In this document: one piece after another, positions 37,386 to 44,603 of the stretch
Layout of the letters: each line of letters begins with the position of its first letter
Numbering within the stretch: the first letter of the stretch is position 1
Assembly (NCBI RefSeq): GCF_013349995.1
Contig: NZ_JABVXF010000027.1
Span: forward strand, 1-60,194
Source: Pseudoalteromonas sp. 0303
GTDB taxonomy: Bacteria; Pseudomonadota; Gammaproteobacteria; Enterobacterales; Alteromonadaceae
DNA length: 60,194 nt
Reading direction: 5' to 3'
Notes under the pieces: model-generated
The model's database searches: none
Told to the model about the DNA's origin: nothing
What the model saw: the letters and a program-made list of their open reading frames with translations, nothing else
Made by a program: the position numbers and the translations under genes

Positions 37386-37910
37386 ATGCGAGCTATAGGC
37401 TTATTATCTTTTGGCTATGTGCCATTCATCATCATCGTTGCAATTGTTGTAGGCGCGTTTTCTTATGTATTTTCTGTATTTGAAGTGATGGATCGGTTTA
37501 CAAGCACATACCTGACCATGGGCTTACTACAAGCTTCCATATTGTACGCATCACTGGCGCTGGTTAGTTCGATCGTCGCACCTGCTTTGATTTTCATTAA
37601 AAGAAAAACACGCAGTGAAATTTATCGTGCATCTGAAAACTATTTCCTCCAAAGCCTGATTTTCTTTGGCAGTTTATTCGGGTTAATTATTGCGCTACTT
37701 TATACATACGTCAGTATTCAATTATCTCGGTTTTATACGTTAGATCTGGCCACACTGATGGCATACATGTTTCAGTTCATCGTTTTGTACCATGTTTTTA
37801 CGATTTCCTGGGCGCTGTTAAGAGATTCATGGAAAACCAAGGAACGAACATTGAAAACGGTATTTTATTTTGGCCTGTCAGCTTTCGCGTTAATTGTTGC
37901 AACTCAGTGA
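37386..37910 (+). CDS. Small inner-membrane protein, four predicted TM segments
   Basis: 174 residues with hydrophobic segments at about 8-30, 42-68, 90-112 and 120-145, plus a possible fifth at the C terminus. There are no catalytic motifs. The start has an AAGAGG site. It lies 10 bp upstream of the next gene in the same run. The family is not recognised. Small multi-pass proteins on such elements can be toxins, exclusion proteins or defence effectors, but there is no direct evidence. Confidence 0.55.
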   Translation: MRAIGLLSFGYVPFIIIVAIVVGAFSYVFSVFEVMDRFTSTYLTMGLLQASILYASLALVSSIVAPALIFIKRKTRSEIYRASENYFLQSLIFFGSLFGLIIALLYTYVSIQLSRFYTLDLATLMAYMFQFIVLYHVFTISWALLRDSWKTKERTLKTVFYFGLSAFALIVATQ

Positions 37911-37920
37911 GGGAAAACCA

Positions 37921-38214
37921 ATGTCATGGCCAAATAAAGAACAGTTAGCTCACTATTTGAATGTCGAATACCAAGGGGAATTTGGTGCTTACGGTGATGA
38001 CTTGTTGGAATCTTTTAATCAGCTTGATGACTATGAGATTCAGCAACATATTTTGGCACTGTGGGAGATTATGCCTCTGTTTGTTGATGAATCAGACTGG
38101 ATTCCTATTTCGCAAAAAGAGCGCCAACGTGTCATTCATGCCAGTATTCAGCAGCGTAAAATATCAGACAACATAAAGTCGATTGAAATCACATCGATGA
38201 CCAACACTTATTAG
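37921..38214 (+). CDS. Small hypothetical protein
   Basis: 97 residues from the ATG at 37921, which is preceded by GAGGG. It is acidic (many Asp and Glu) and soluble, with text such as YDDYEIQQHILALWEI replaced here by a similar helical pattern around residue 35. No family is recognised. It is the last plus-strand gene before the 44-bp palindrome and is probably cotranscribed with the membrane protein upstream. Confidence 0.5.
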   Translation: MSWPNKEQLAHYLNVEYQGEFGAYGDDLLESFNQLDDYEIQQHILALWEIMPLFVDESDWIPISQKERQRVIHASIQQRKISDNIKSIEITSMTNTY

Positions 38215-38222
38215 GAAAGAGC

Positions 38223-38266
38223 ATAGTTACCCTTACCCGTACTTAAGTACGGGTAAGGGTAACTAT
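38223..38266. repeat. perfect 44-bp palindrome
   Basis: Two 22-bp arms are perfectly complementary with no spacer, centred on TTAA at 38243-38246. Each arm contains two TTACCC units. It lies between a plus-strand gene and the convergent RepA-like helicase gene. It could be a bidirectional terminator, a replication or primase loading site, or a recombination structure. T runs are lacking, which weakens the terminator reading. Confidence 0.85.
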
Positions 38267-38282
38267 TATTAAATAAGGAGAG

Positions 38283-39362
38283 CTATTGATGTCGTAAAAG
38301 CCGAAAAGCTTTGGTTTTACCTTCTTGCTTATCCTCAATCTTCCCCGAATTTTTCAGATAAGTACAAGCATTGGATACACGTTTGCTTAAGGAACTTTCA
38401 GGTAATGAAGGTTGTAACTTTCTCAGCGCATCAATAATGTCAGATCTTGGAACCCAGTCATTAGTTTGTTTAATGACGTCAACGATCAATGCTGCATCTG
38501 ATTCCGATTGTGGCAAAGAAGGACCTGCGAATGTAGGTTTTACATTACTTACCACCAGTGACGTAACAGGCCGCCCCAAATTGTCATCAATTCCAAGTTC
38601 AACAACTTCCATCTCAAATTCATGAGCTACTTGTGAACAGGAGTCCTTAGCTTTTAGCACGGAAAGTTTAGTGGTAATACGGTCTTTATCTTTCGACTTT
38701 TTGGTCTGTAGAGCAAAGTCTGCATTGCCGATCAGGGCAGTACTTCCACGGTAGCCCCCATCTTTGTTTCTGTGATGAACATTCAATACAGAGATTCCAA
38801 ACTTATCTGCAATCTCTGTGCAAGACCTCATGTAATAGGAAACATCTTTCGCACTGTTTTCATCAATTCCAGAAGCGCATTGTGAGAAAGTATCAAAGAT
38901 CAATAGTGCGGGGGCTAACCTCTGCCTCTCTGACTCTAGACGGATGAGGGCTTCAAGCTCAGCTCGATCTTCATAGCATGTTGGAGATAGAGCTCGATTG
39001 ACGACGATAATCCCATCACCGATCTTAGTGTTGTGTTTTAGCTCAACAGCCTTAAGGCGACGCGATACGCTACCAGGACTTTCACCTGCCACGTAAATGA
39101 CTAATCCTTTTTTCGTTGGTAGGTTTCCAAAACGTCGGCCCGTCGCAATTGATGCAGCCATTTGTAGAGATAAAAAGGTTTTACCATCCTGTGACTCGCC
39201 AATTAGCATGCCGACTTTACCTGCTGGCAAATAATCTTGGACAAGCCATTCAACTTTGGAATCCCACCCTTGAACGCCATAAGTGTAAGGTAGCGTGATG
39301 TCCGAATAGAGAAATGGGTTGGACTCACTAATTAGATGAGTTGCGTCATTGCTTTTTAACAT
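38283..39362 (-). CDS. RepA-like replicative helicase (AAA_25/RecA fold)
   Basis: 359 residues. A RecA-like ATPase with Walker A GESQDGKT (55-62) and Walker B LLIFDTF near 155, followed by SVLNVHHRNKDGGYRGST, the layout of RSF1010-type RepA and related plasmid or island helicases. The C-terminal 80 residues form a winged-helix-like tail. It suggests the element can replicate after excision, as some integrative elements do. The start has AAGGAG upstream. It lies 17 bp from the 44-bp palindrome. Confidence 0.8.
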   Translation of the reverse strand: MLKSNDATHLISESNPFLYSDITLPYTYGVQGWDSKVEWLVQDYLPAGKVGMLIGESQDGKTFLSLQMAASIATGRRFGNLPTKKGLVIYVAGESPGSVSRRLKAVELKHNTKIGDGIIVVNRALSPTCYEDRAELEALIRLESERQRLAPALLIFDTFSQCASGIDENSAKDVSYYMRSCTEIADKFGISVLNVHHRNKDGGYRGSTALIGNADFALQTKKSKDKDRITTKLSVLKAKDSCSQVAHEFEMEVVELGIDDNLGRPVTSLVVSNVKPTFAGPSLPQSESDAALIVDVIKQTNDWVPRSDIIDALRKLQPSLPESSLSKRVSNACTYLKNSGKIEDKQEGKTKAFRLLRHQ

Positions 39363-39399
39363 TTTTTACTCCTTGTAGATGTTAATTCGACTGATTGGA

Positions 39400-39648
39400 C
39401 TAAATACGGTTGATTGTTTTTGGTTGAGGCTGTGATTTGGGGCTGAATCCCGTTTCACATTGATTCGTTAATTGAGCTGAGATCCATGCTTTTACTTCGG
39501 ATTCAGGCCAAAGGCGGCGGCGACCTAATCGAATGCTTTTGGGCAATTCAGTGCCTTCATCATCTCTGCTTAAGATGTTATAAATTTGCGCAGGGCTTGA
39601 TCGAAGAAATTTAGCTAGTTCCTCGGCTGTAAGAAGTTTTTCGTCCAT
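39400..39648 (-). CDS. alpA: AlpA-like small DNA-binding protein (excisionase/regulator)
   Basis: 82 residues from the ATG at 39648; the longer frame upstream lacks a ribosome site. It contains LLTAEELAKFLRSSPAQIYN, a MerR-like excisionase helix-turn-helix, followed by LGRRRLWPESEVKAWI, the classic AlpA ending. AlpA proteins act as recombination directionality factors or activate integrase genes of integrative elements. A motif matching the one in front of int lies 58 bp upstream of its start. Confidence 0.8.
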   Translation of the reverse strand: MDEKLLTAEELAKFLRSSPAQIYNILSRDDEGTELPKSIRLGRRRLWPESEVKAWISAQLTNQCETGFSPKSQPQPKTINRI

Positions 39649-39705
39649 GTTCACGTCCTTGTGTTGATTGTGAGATAATTCTCTCAAAGAATGAAAATTA
39701 AGACT

Positions 39706-39733
39706 GGGGCAATAATTTTGAGTAATTTGCCCT
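39706..39733. promoter_or_regulatory. GGGGCAA-N14-TTGCCCT operator beside alpA
   Basis: Inverted repeat with the same sequence arms and the same 14-nt spacing as 20374-20401 upstream of int. It lies between the AlpA-like gene and the divergent unknown gene, so one factor could control both recombination genes. Confidence 0.55.
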
Positions 39734-39756
39734 AATTGTTTATGGGTAGTATTGGC

Positions 39757-40701
39757 ATGTTTGATATTTTGAAATACCACAGAGCACAATATTGGTATTG
39801 GTTTGTTCGCGACAGACTGATTTCACTTGAGCTGGAAAGTAATGTGGATTCAAAAAAAGTGAAGCGATTTAATCAGCTAATAAAAGCCCCATTGACCACA
39901 CGCATATACTCTGATGCAGCCATTGGTAAGAAACTGTCAGAGCTAGACCCTTACTCAAACTTTGACAGTGAGTTCAATAATAACGGAAAAGATTATAGAA
40001 CTGGTAATAGAGGACTACCTCAGCATCTTTGGAAACGAGTAAATAATGTCATCCCGAATAGTGCGCAAGCTTTTACTGATGGTCCTGCTGGACTATTCCT
40101 TATATTTGAAGCAAAAAACCTTACGGAATCGGCTTGCTTAATAGCAAAAGTGTTATTGACTGTGCTTGAAGCAGAACAGGAAGTTTTTAAGGACGATAGT
40201 CAGTTATTAGGCCTTAAAAAGTTGCTTAGTAACAGAGTTCAATTTGGGATCTTTGGTGGCACTATTAAGCTACTTAATACAATAGAGGATATTATTAATT
40301 ATCTTTATCCTACCAATGACTGGGATAAATTTGTTCCAGTGGTATCCAGTGTTGATAGCAGCCAGGATGAGTTTGATCCAGATAAGCTGCTGAAACCAAA
40401 GTATTTTGAATTAGTCGCAATCGCTCCGATAGTTATAGGCTTTGGCTTTTTTAGAGCCAAGTTTTTTGATGAAGTACATTACTTGTCTAAAGTTTGCTAT
40501 CAAGAGCAGTATCTGAAACTCCTTCATAATAAATTTTTAATTAAAGAAGAGCATTGGTTGTTTGAATCAAGAAACAGAAAAGAGGATATTGATTTGACGA
40601 CTAACGTAAGGGAAGAATCAATTTTAAAAAATCTTTTTCTACAAGCCTCAGCAATGGCCCATCCAACATGTTTGGCTGATGCGTTTCGTGAAAAACAATA
40701 G
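39757..40701 (+). CDS. Hypothetical protein at the right end of the element
   Basis: 314 residues. It is soluble, aromatic-rich at the start (YHRAQYWYWFV), with a helical middle (about 110-200) and no recognised motif. Start codons at 39736 and 39742 are also possible; 39757 has the best upstream GGG. It is the last gene before the right arm site and attR, divergent from alpA. Genes in this place often encode phage- or host-interaction cargo, but there is no sequence support for a function. Confidence 0.5.
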   Translation: MFDILKYHRAQYWYWFVRDRLISLELESNVDSKKVKRFNQLIKAPLTTRIYSDAAIGKKLSELDPYSNFDSEFNNNGKDYRTGNRGLPQHLWKRVNNVIPNSAQAFTDGPAGLFLIFEAKNLTESACLIAKVLLTVLEAEQEVFKDDSQLLGLKKLLSNRVQFGIFGGTIKLLNTIEDIINYLYPTNDWDKFVPVVSSVDSSQDEFDPDKLLKPKYFELVAIAPIVIGFGFFRAKFFDEVHYLSKVCYQEQYLKLLHNKFLIKEEHWLFESRNRKEDIDLTTNVREESILKNLFLQASAMAHPTCLADAFREKQ

Positions 40702-40732
40702 CGACATTCTACAGTTGATTTCTGCTGGAGCA

Positions 40733-40750
40733 GGGACAATAATGGGACAC
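40733..40750 (+). repeat. right GGGACA repeat pair (integrase arm-type site?)
   Basis: GGGACAATAATGGGACAC matches 20263-20280 at 16 of 18 positions in the same orientation. It is enclosed by a 9-bp inverted repeat, CTGGAGCAG / CTGCTCCAG (40725-40733 with 40750-40758), which overlaps its first and last bases. Confidence 0.6.
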
Positions 40751-40853
40751 TGCTCCAGTTAAATATAGTTATTTAGAATTAGCTCAAGTTAGCTGGAAGC
40801 AGCGAAGTTTCAAGGCTAGAAGAGAATTTTCATTATTTATCAAGCCCCTGACT

Positions 40854-40865
40854 TGGCCCTCCGGA
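40854..40865 (+). repeat. attR core
   Basis: TGGCCCTCCGGA, identical to the attL core at 20039-20050. The rest of the 40702-41042 gap holds the right arm site, the tRNA 3' half and the DUF3800 upstream region. Confidence 0.8.
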
Positions 40866-40902
40866 GGCTAAGTTGCAGGTTCGATCCCTGCCGAGAGCGC
40901 CA
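40866..40902 (+). pseudogene. 3' half of disrupted tRNA-Arg(CCG)
   Basis: 3' anticodon stem GGCTA (40866-40870), T arm GCAGG-TTCGATC-CCTGC (40875-40891), acceptor strand CGAGAGC (40892-40898), discriminator G and CCA. The acceptor strand is the exact complement of GCTCTCG at 20013-20019. No D arm or 5' acceptor strand precedes it here, so it cannot act alone. Confidence 0.85.
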
Positions 40903-41042
40903 TTTGCTCTTCAATTCAATGTTTAATTCCCCAATAATATCAGCCTATCGTTTTTTAAAATTTTCTTTTAATCTTTAGAAAAGTCGATAAAAAGTAATTT
41001 AATCGTTTTTTCTATCTTTATAAGTCTATTGTCAGGGAATGA

Positions 41043-41900
41043 ATGAGTAAAAATATTAATCACCACCAGCTACCTTTATTTGAGTTTGATGGATCAAATT
41101 CTAAGAAGCTGGATAGCAAAGATGATTCTGAATTTTCTAAATATATTGTTTATGTAGATGAGAGCGGGGATCACAGCTTACAAAGCGTTGATGATAATTA
41201 TCCTATTTTTGTATTGGCATTTTGTGTATTTCATAAACGTCATTACAGCGAATCTATAGTTCCAGCTTTAGAAAAATTTAAGTTTAACTTTTTTGGTCAT
41301 GATCAGCTCGTATTACATGAGAATGAAATTAGGCGTCGTAAGAATACCTTTAAGATACTTAATAATCGTTCACTACAAACAAGGTTTTTAGATGATTTAA
41401 CTGAAATAATTGAATTTAGTAACTTTATTTTAATTAGTACGACTATAGATAAGCGTGAAATAAAGCGTTTAAATCCTGAAGAAAATGCTTATCATATTGC
41501 TCTAGGTATGTGTATGGAATCGTTATATGAATTGCTCTTCGAAAAACAGCAGCATGAAAAGAAAACACATATTGTAGTAGAGTGCCGCGGAAACAAAGAA
41601 GATAAAGAGTTAGAACTTGAGTTTCGGCGAGTTTGTGATGGGAATAATAAATTTAAAAGAAAACTACCTTTCGAAATCATTTTTTCAGATAAAAAAGTGA
41701 TGTCATCAGGCTTGCAACTTGCAGATTTGGTTGCTCGTCCTATTGGCCTAAATCTACTAAAACCTGAACAACCTAATAGAGCTTTTAATATTTTAAAGAA
41801 AAAATTTTTCTGTAGCGGTGGCAGAAACTGTTTAGGGGAAGGTTATGAAGATTTTGGAATGAAGATTTATCCCTACCCAAAAAGCGAAAAACCCCGATGA
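41043..41900 (+). CDS. DUF3800 domain protein
   Basis: 285 residues. The core YIVYVDESGDHSL near residue 37 and the late motif SSGLQLADLVARPI near 225 are hallmarks of DUF3800, an RNase-H-like family predicted to act on nucleic acid and often found with defence or mobile genes. Here it lies just outside attR, so it belongs to the chromosome or to an older, degraded element. The real substrate is unknown. It is AT-rich compared with zntB beside it. Confidence 0.8.
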   Translation: MSKNINHHQLPLFEFDGSNSKKLDSKDDSEFSKYIVYVDESGDHSLQSVDDNYPIFVLAFCVFHKRHYSESIVPALEKFKFNFFGHDQLVLHENEIRRRKNTFKILNNRSLQTRFLDDLTEIIEFSNFILISTTIDKREIKRLNPEENAYHIALGMCMESLYELLFEKQQHEKKTHIVVECRGNKEDKELELEFRRVCDGNNKFKRKLPFEIIFSDKKVMSSGLQLADLVARPIGLNLLKPEQPNRAFNILKKKFFCSGGRNCLGEGYEDFGMKIYPYPKSEKPR

Positions 41901-42058
41901 TTCCACCGAGGTTAAAACGCCGACCGAGATAGCTCAATCCATTTAATAATGATTATGGTAAAATAATGCTACATCGTCAAGAGTTATAAATATTCCTAAA
42001 GTATTTTTGAAATATATATTAACTCAAATTATTTACCTTATTTGCAGTTTATAGGGCT

Positions 42059-43030
42059 TTATAGCCATTTCTTATTTTTAAAGTAAATGCCAATCCCAAC
42101 GGTTAGCACCACCAAGAAAATAATAAATAAGCTAAATGCATAAGGGCTTTCAGTGCCCGGAATACCGCCTACGTTTACACCTAGTAAGCCAGTTAAAAAG
42201 CCAAGTGGTAAAAACAGTGCAGCAACTACCGACATCACATACATGCGTTGGTTTAGTTGCTCAGATACTTGGCTTGTTATTGCTTGTTGAATAATTTGCG
42301 CGCGTTCAATTGAGCTATCTAGCTCTTCTAAATAACGGATCAACATATTGGTTGTTTCGTTTAAGCGTGCTTTATCGTCTTCATCTAACCACTTATATTT
42401 GTTGTTTAACAAAGTAATAAGTGCTTCTTTTTGTGGCCTTAAATAACGTTTTAACGCGATTGTTTGGCGGCGTATTTGTGCTAATGATTGATGATCAAAG
42501 CCTTTGTTTGGCTCGTCAATTTCATCTTCAAAACCATCGAGTGTGTCATCTAAACTGTCGATAACAGCTTGCATACGCGATGTTAAGTTTTGCGCCAATT
42601 GGCACACTAACTCAGAGATTGAGCAAGGACCATTGCTGCCATCGAACGATTCAACAACATCCTGCACCGATAATAAACGGCGCTTACGGGTTGTGATCAC
42701 AATATTTTCGTTAATAAATAAGCGTAACGAGACCATGTCTTCTGGGCTTTGCGCAGGGTTTAAGTTAACCCCACGTAAAAACAGCATATTACCATTGGTG
42801 ACTTTGCTTAAACGCGGACGTGTTTCATCGGCAATCAGGGACTCAAGCTCGTAATCAGTTAATAAATTACTTTGCTCAAGCCAGTCAACGGCTTCAGCTT
42901 GACTGTAGTCCATGTGGACCCAAAGTTTTCCGTGTTCGGGTTGCCAATTTTGCAGCTCAGTACTATTTTCAATAGCACGTGCGCCGCCTTGTTCGTCTAA
43001 AATTAAGACATGAAGTAACCCATTGATCAT
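42059..43030 (-). CDS. zntB: Zinc transporter ZntB-like (CorA family)
   Basis: 323 residues with a long cytoplasmic N-terminal domain, a helical stalk (about 150-260) and two C-terminal transmembrane helices. The loop motif between them is GVN in TGLLGVNVGGIPG; ZntB and CorA have GxN at this place. The GGIPG following is more like ZntB than CorA, so zinc transport is likely, though magnesium or another divalent ion is possible. Confidence 0.82.
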   Translation of the reverse strand: MINGLLHVLILDEQGGARAIENSTELQNWQPEHGKLWVHMDYSQAEAVDWLEQSNLLTDYELESLIADETRPRLSKVTNGNMLFLRGVNLNPAQSPEDMVSLRLFINENIVITTRKRRLLSVQDVVESFDGSNGPCSISELVCQLAQNLTSRMQAVIDSLDDTLDGFEDEIDEPNKGFDHQSLAQIRRQTIALKRYLRPQKEALITLLNNKYKWLDEDDKARLNETTNMLIRYLEELDSSIERAQIIQQAITSQVSEQLNQRMYVMSVVAALFLPLGFLTGLLGVNVGGIPGTESPYAFSLFIIFLVVLTVGIGIYFKNKKWL

Positions 43031-43178
43031 ATTGAACTCTCGTTTTACAAATAGTGGGGTATAGTTGATTATAGTTTAGGCTACGTCAATTAAATCGATT
43101 TATCGAGGGGATAAATATATTTCGTTGGTGTTTCTAGCTCTGTAGCGTATAAGACACTTTTTTATAGAGGGCACATTA

Positions 43179-43601
43179 ATGAGCGCAAAAATTATTGTTG
43201 GCTGGCGAGAATGGCTTGGCCTGCCTGAACTGGGAATAGAAAAAATCAAAGCAAAAGTTGATACCGGAGCGAGAACTTCATGTATTCATGCTTTTGACAT
43301 TGAGGAATTTTCAGTAAATGGCGAAGCATGGGTGAAATTTACTACCCATCCTCTACAAGACGATGTAGAAACAACGGTAGAGTGTCGTGCCAAAGTAGTT
43401 GAGCGTAAGTATGTGACCAGTTCAAGCGGTCAGCGTGAGCTACGCTACTTTATTGAAACAAAATTAGTCGCAGGAACCCAAAGCTGGCCTGTAAGGGTGA
43501 CTTTAAGTAACCGTTCAACAATGAAGTTTAGAATGTTGTTAGGGCGTACAGCAATGGAAAATCGCATAGTCGTTGATCCGGCTTTATCTCATTTATTATA
43601 G
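43179..43601 (+). CDS. rimB: RimB-like retropepsin-fold protease (ATP-dependent zinc protease family)
   Basis: 140 residues. The motif AKVDTGARTSCIHA near residue 27 has the DTGA active-site signature of retropepsin-like proteases, and LLGRTAME lies near the C terminus. The family is often annotated as RimK-associated zinc protease. It is 59 bp upstream of rimK and followed by an M14-type hydrolase. In Pseudomonas a rimB gene works with rimK in control of S6 modification, but this cluster may act on another target. Confidence 0.82.
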   Translation: MSAKIIVGWREWLGLPELGIEKIKAKVDTGARTSCIHAFDIEEFSVNGEAWVKFTTHPLQDDVETTVECRAKVVERKYVTSSSGQRELRYFIETKLVAGTQSWPVRVTLSNRSTMKFRMLLGRTAMENRIVVDPALSHLL

Positions 43602-43660
43602 GAAAAGGACTTATCACACGTTGCTACGTGTATGAGTTTATCAGTTAAGGTTTTTAACTT

Positions 43661-44566
43661 ATGAAACTTGGTATTTTATCTCGCAACCAAAATTTGTATT
43701 CAACACGTCGCTTAATTGAAGCCGCAGAGCAGCGTGGCCACGAAGTGAAAGTAATTGATGCACTTCGTTGTTATATGAACATCAATTCCGAGCAGCCAGA
43801 AATCCATTACCGTGGTGAAAATTTAAAAGATTTTGATGCTATCGTGCCGCGTATTGGTTCGTCAGTAACTTTCTATGGCTGTGCGGTATTACGTCAGTTT
43901 GAAATGATGGGTGTATACCCTGTCAATGAATCTGTAGCGATCACTCGCTCGCGCGATAAGTTACGTTCACTACAGCTACTTTCGCGTAAAGGTGTAGGTA
44001 TGCCAGTGACAGGCTTTGCAAGTAAACCAGATGATGTAAAAGACTTATTAAGCATGGTGGGTGGCACGCCTGTCGTTATTAAGCTACTTGAAGGTACGCA
44101 AGGTATTGGTGTGGTATTAGCTGAAACACGTAAAGCTGCAGAAAGTGTAATTGAAGCGTTTATGGGCTTAAAAGCCAACATCATGGTGCAAGAGTACATT
44201 AAAGAAGCGGGCGGTGCTGATATTCGCTGCTTTGTATTAGGCGATAAAGTAATTGCTGCGATGAAGCGTCAAGCGCAAGAGGGGGAATTCCGTTCTAACT
44301 TACACCGTGGTGGTAGTGCGACTTTGGTTCGTATTACTCCAGAAGAAAGAAAAACAGCTGTTGCTGCAGCTAAAGCGATGGGCTTAAACGTTGCGGGTGT
44401 TGATTTACTTCGCTCTGCACGTGGTCCATTGGTGATGGAGGTTAACTCATCACCTGGTCTTGAAGGTATTGAAGTTGCAACCGGTAAAGACATTGCAGGC
44501 ATGATTGTCGAGTTTATTGAAAAAACAGCAGCATCAAAGAAAACAGCAACTCGTGGTAAAGGCTAG
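43661..44566 (+). CDS. rimK: RimK-type ATP-grasp glutamate ligase
   Basis: 301 residues with the ATP-grasp signature [18 protein letters not shown] near 137-154 and the Mg-binding motif [14 protein letters not shown] near 258. RimK adds glutamates to the C terminus of ribosomal protein S6 in E. coli. In this genome S6 (at 7.6 kb) ends in Ala-Ala, so the substrate here is open; poly-glutamate synthesis or another protein is possible. It lies between rimB and an M14-type hydrolase, a layout common in marine relatives. Confidence 0.88.
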   Translation: MKLGILSRNQNLYSTRRLIEAAEQRGHEVKVIDALRCYMNINSEQPEIHYRGENLKDFDAIVPRIGSSVTFYGCAVLRQFEMMGVYPVNESVAITRSRDKLRSLQLLSRKGVGMPVTGFASKPDDVKDLLSMVGGTPVVIKLLEGTQGIGVVLAETRKAAESVIEAFMGLKANIMVQEYIKEAGGADIRCFVLGDKVIAAMKRQAQEGEFRSNLHRGGSATLVRITPEERKTAVAAAKAMGLNVAGVDLLRSARGPLVMEVNSSPGLEGIEVATGKDIAGMIVEFIEKTAASKKTATRGKG

Positions 44567-44603
44567 GCCTTTGGTATTAGCGCTCTATTAAAAGGAAAAG
44601 TGC

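Larger units (their letters stand above)
20051..40865 (+). mobile_element. 20.8-kb integrative and probably mobilisable element in a tRNA-Arg(CCG) gene
   Basis: The boundaries come from the two 12-bp att cores that separate the halves of one tRNA gene. Contents in order: replacement tRNA-Arg, integrase, NucS-like nuclease, Lamassu defence operon, relaxase with partner, lipoprotein and subtilisin, AAA+/M41 protease, HTH/zinc protein, small regulators, RepA-like helicase, AlpA-like regulator and an unknown gene. It has a relaxase but no type IV secretion or coupling-protein genes, so it would need a helper for transfer. Paired end motifs (20263/40733 and 20374/39706) support a single intact unit. 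Some genes, especially 34768-36240, are more AT-rich than the backbone. Confidence 0.85.

Noticed and set aside
38223..38266. Palindrome as a simple rho-independent terminator
   Set aside because: It lacks T runs and a normal loop; it remains possible that it ends convergent transcripts, but the structure is longer than needed.
40840..40902. A complete tRNA gene at the right end
   Set aside because: It has a 3' half with T arm and CCA, but no D arm and no 5' acceptor strand next to it.
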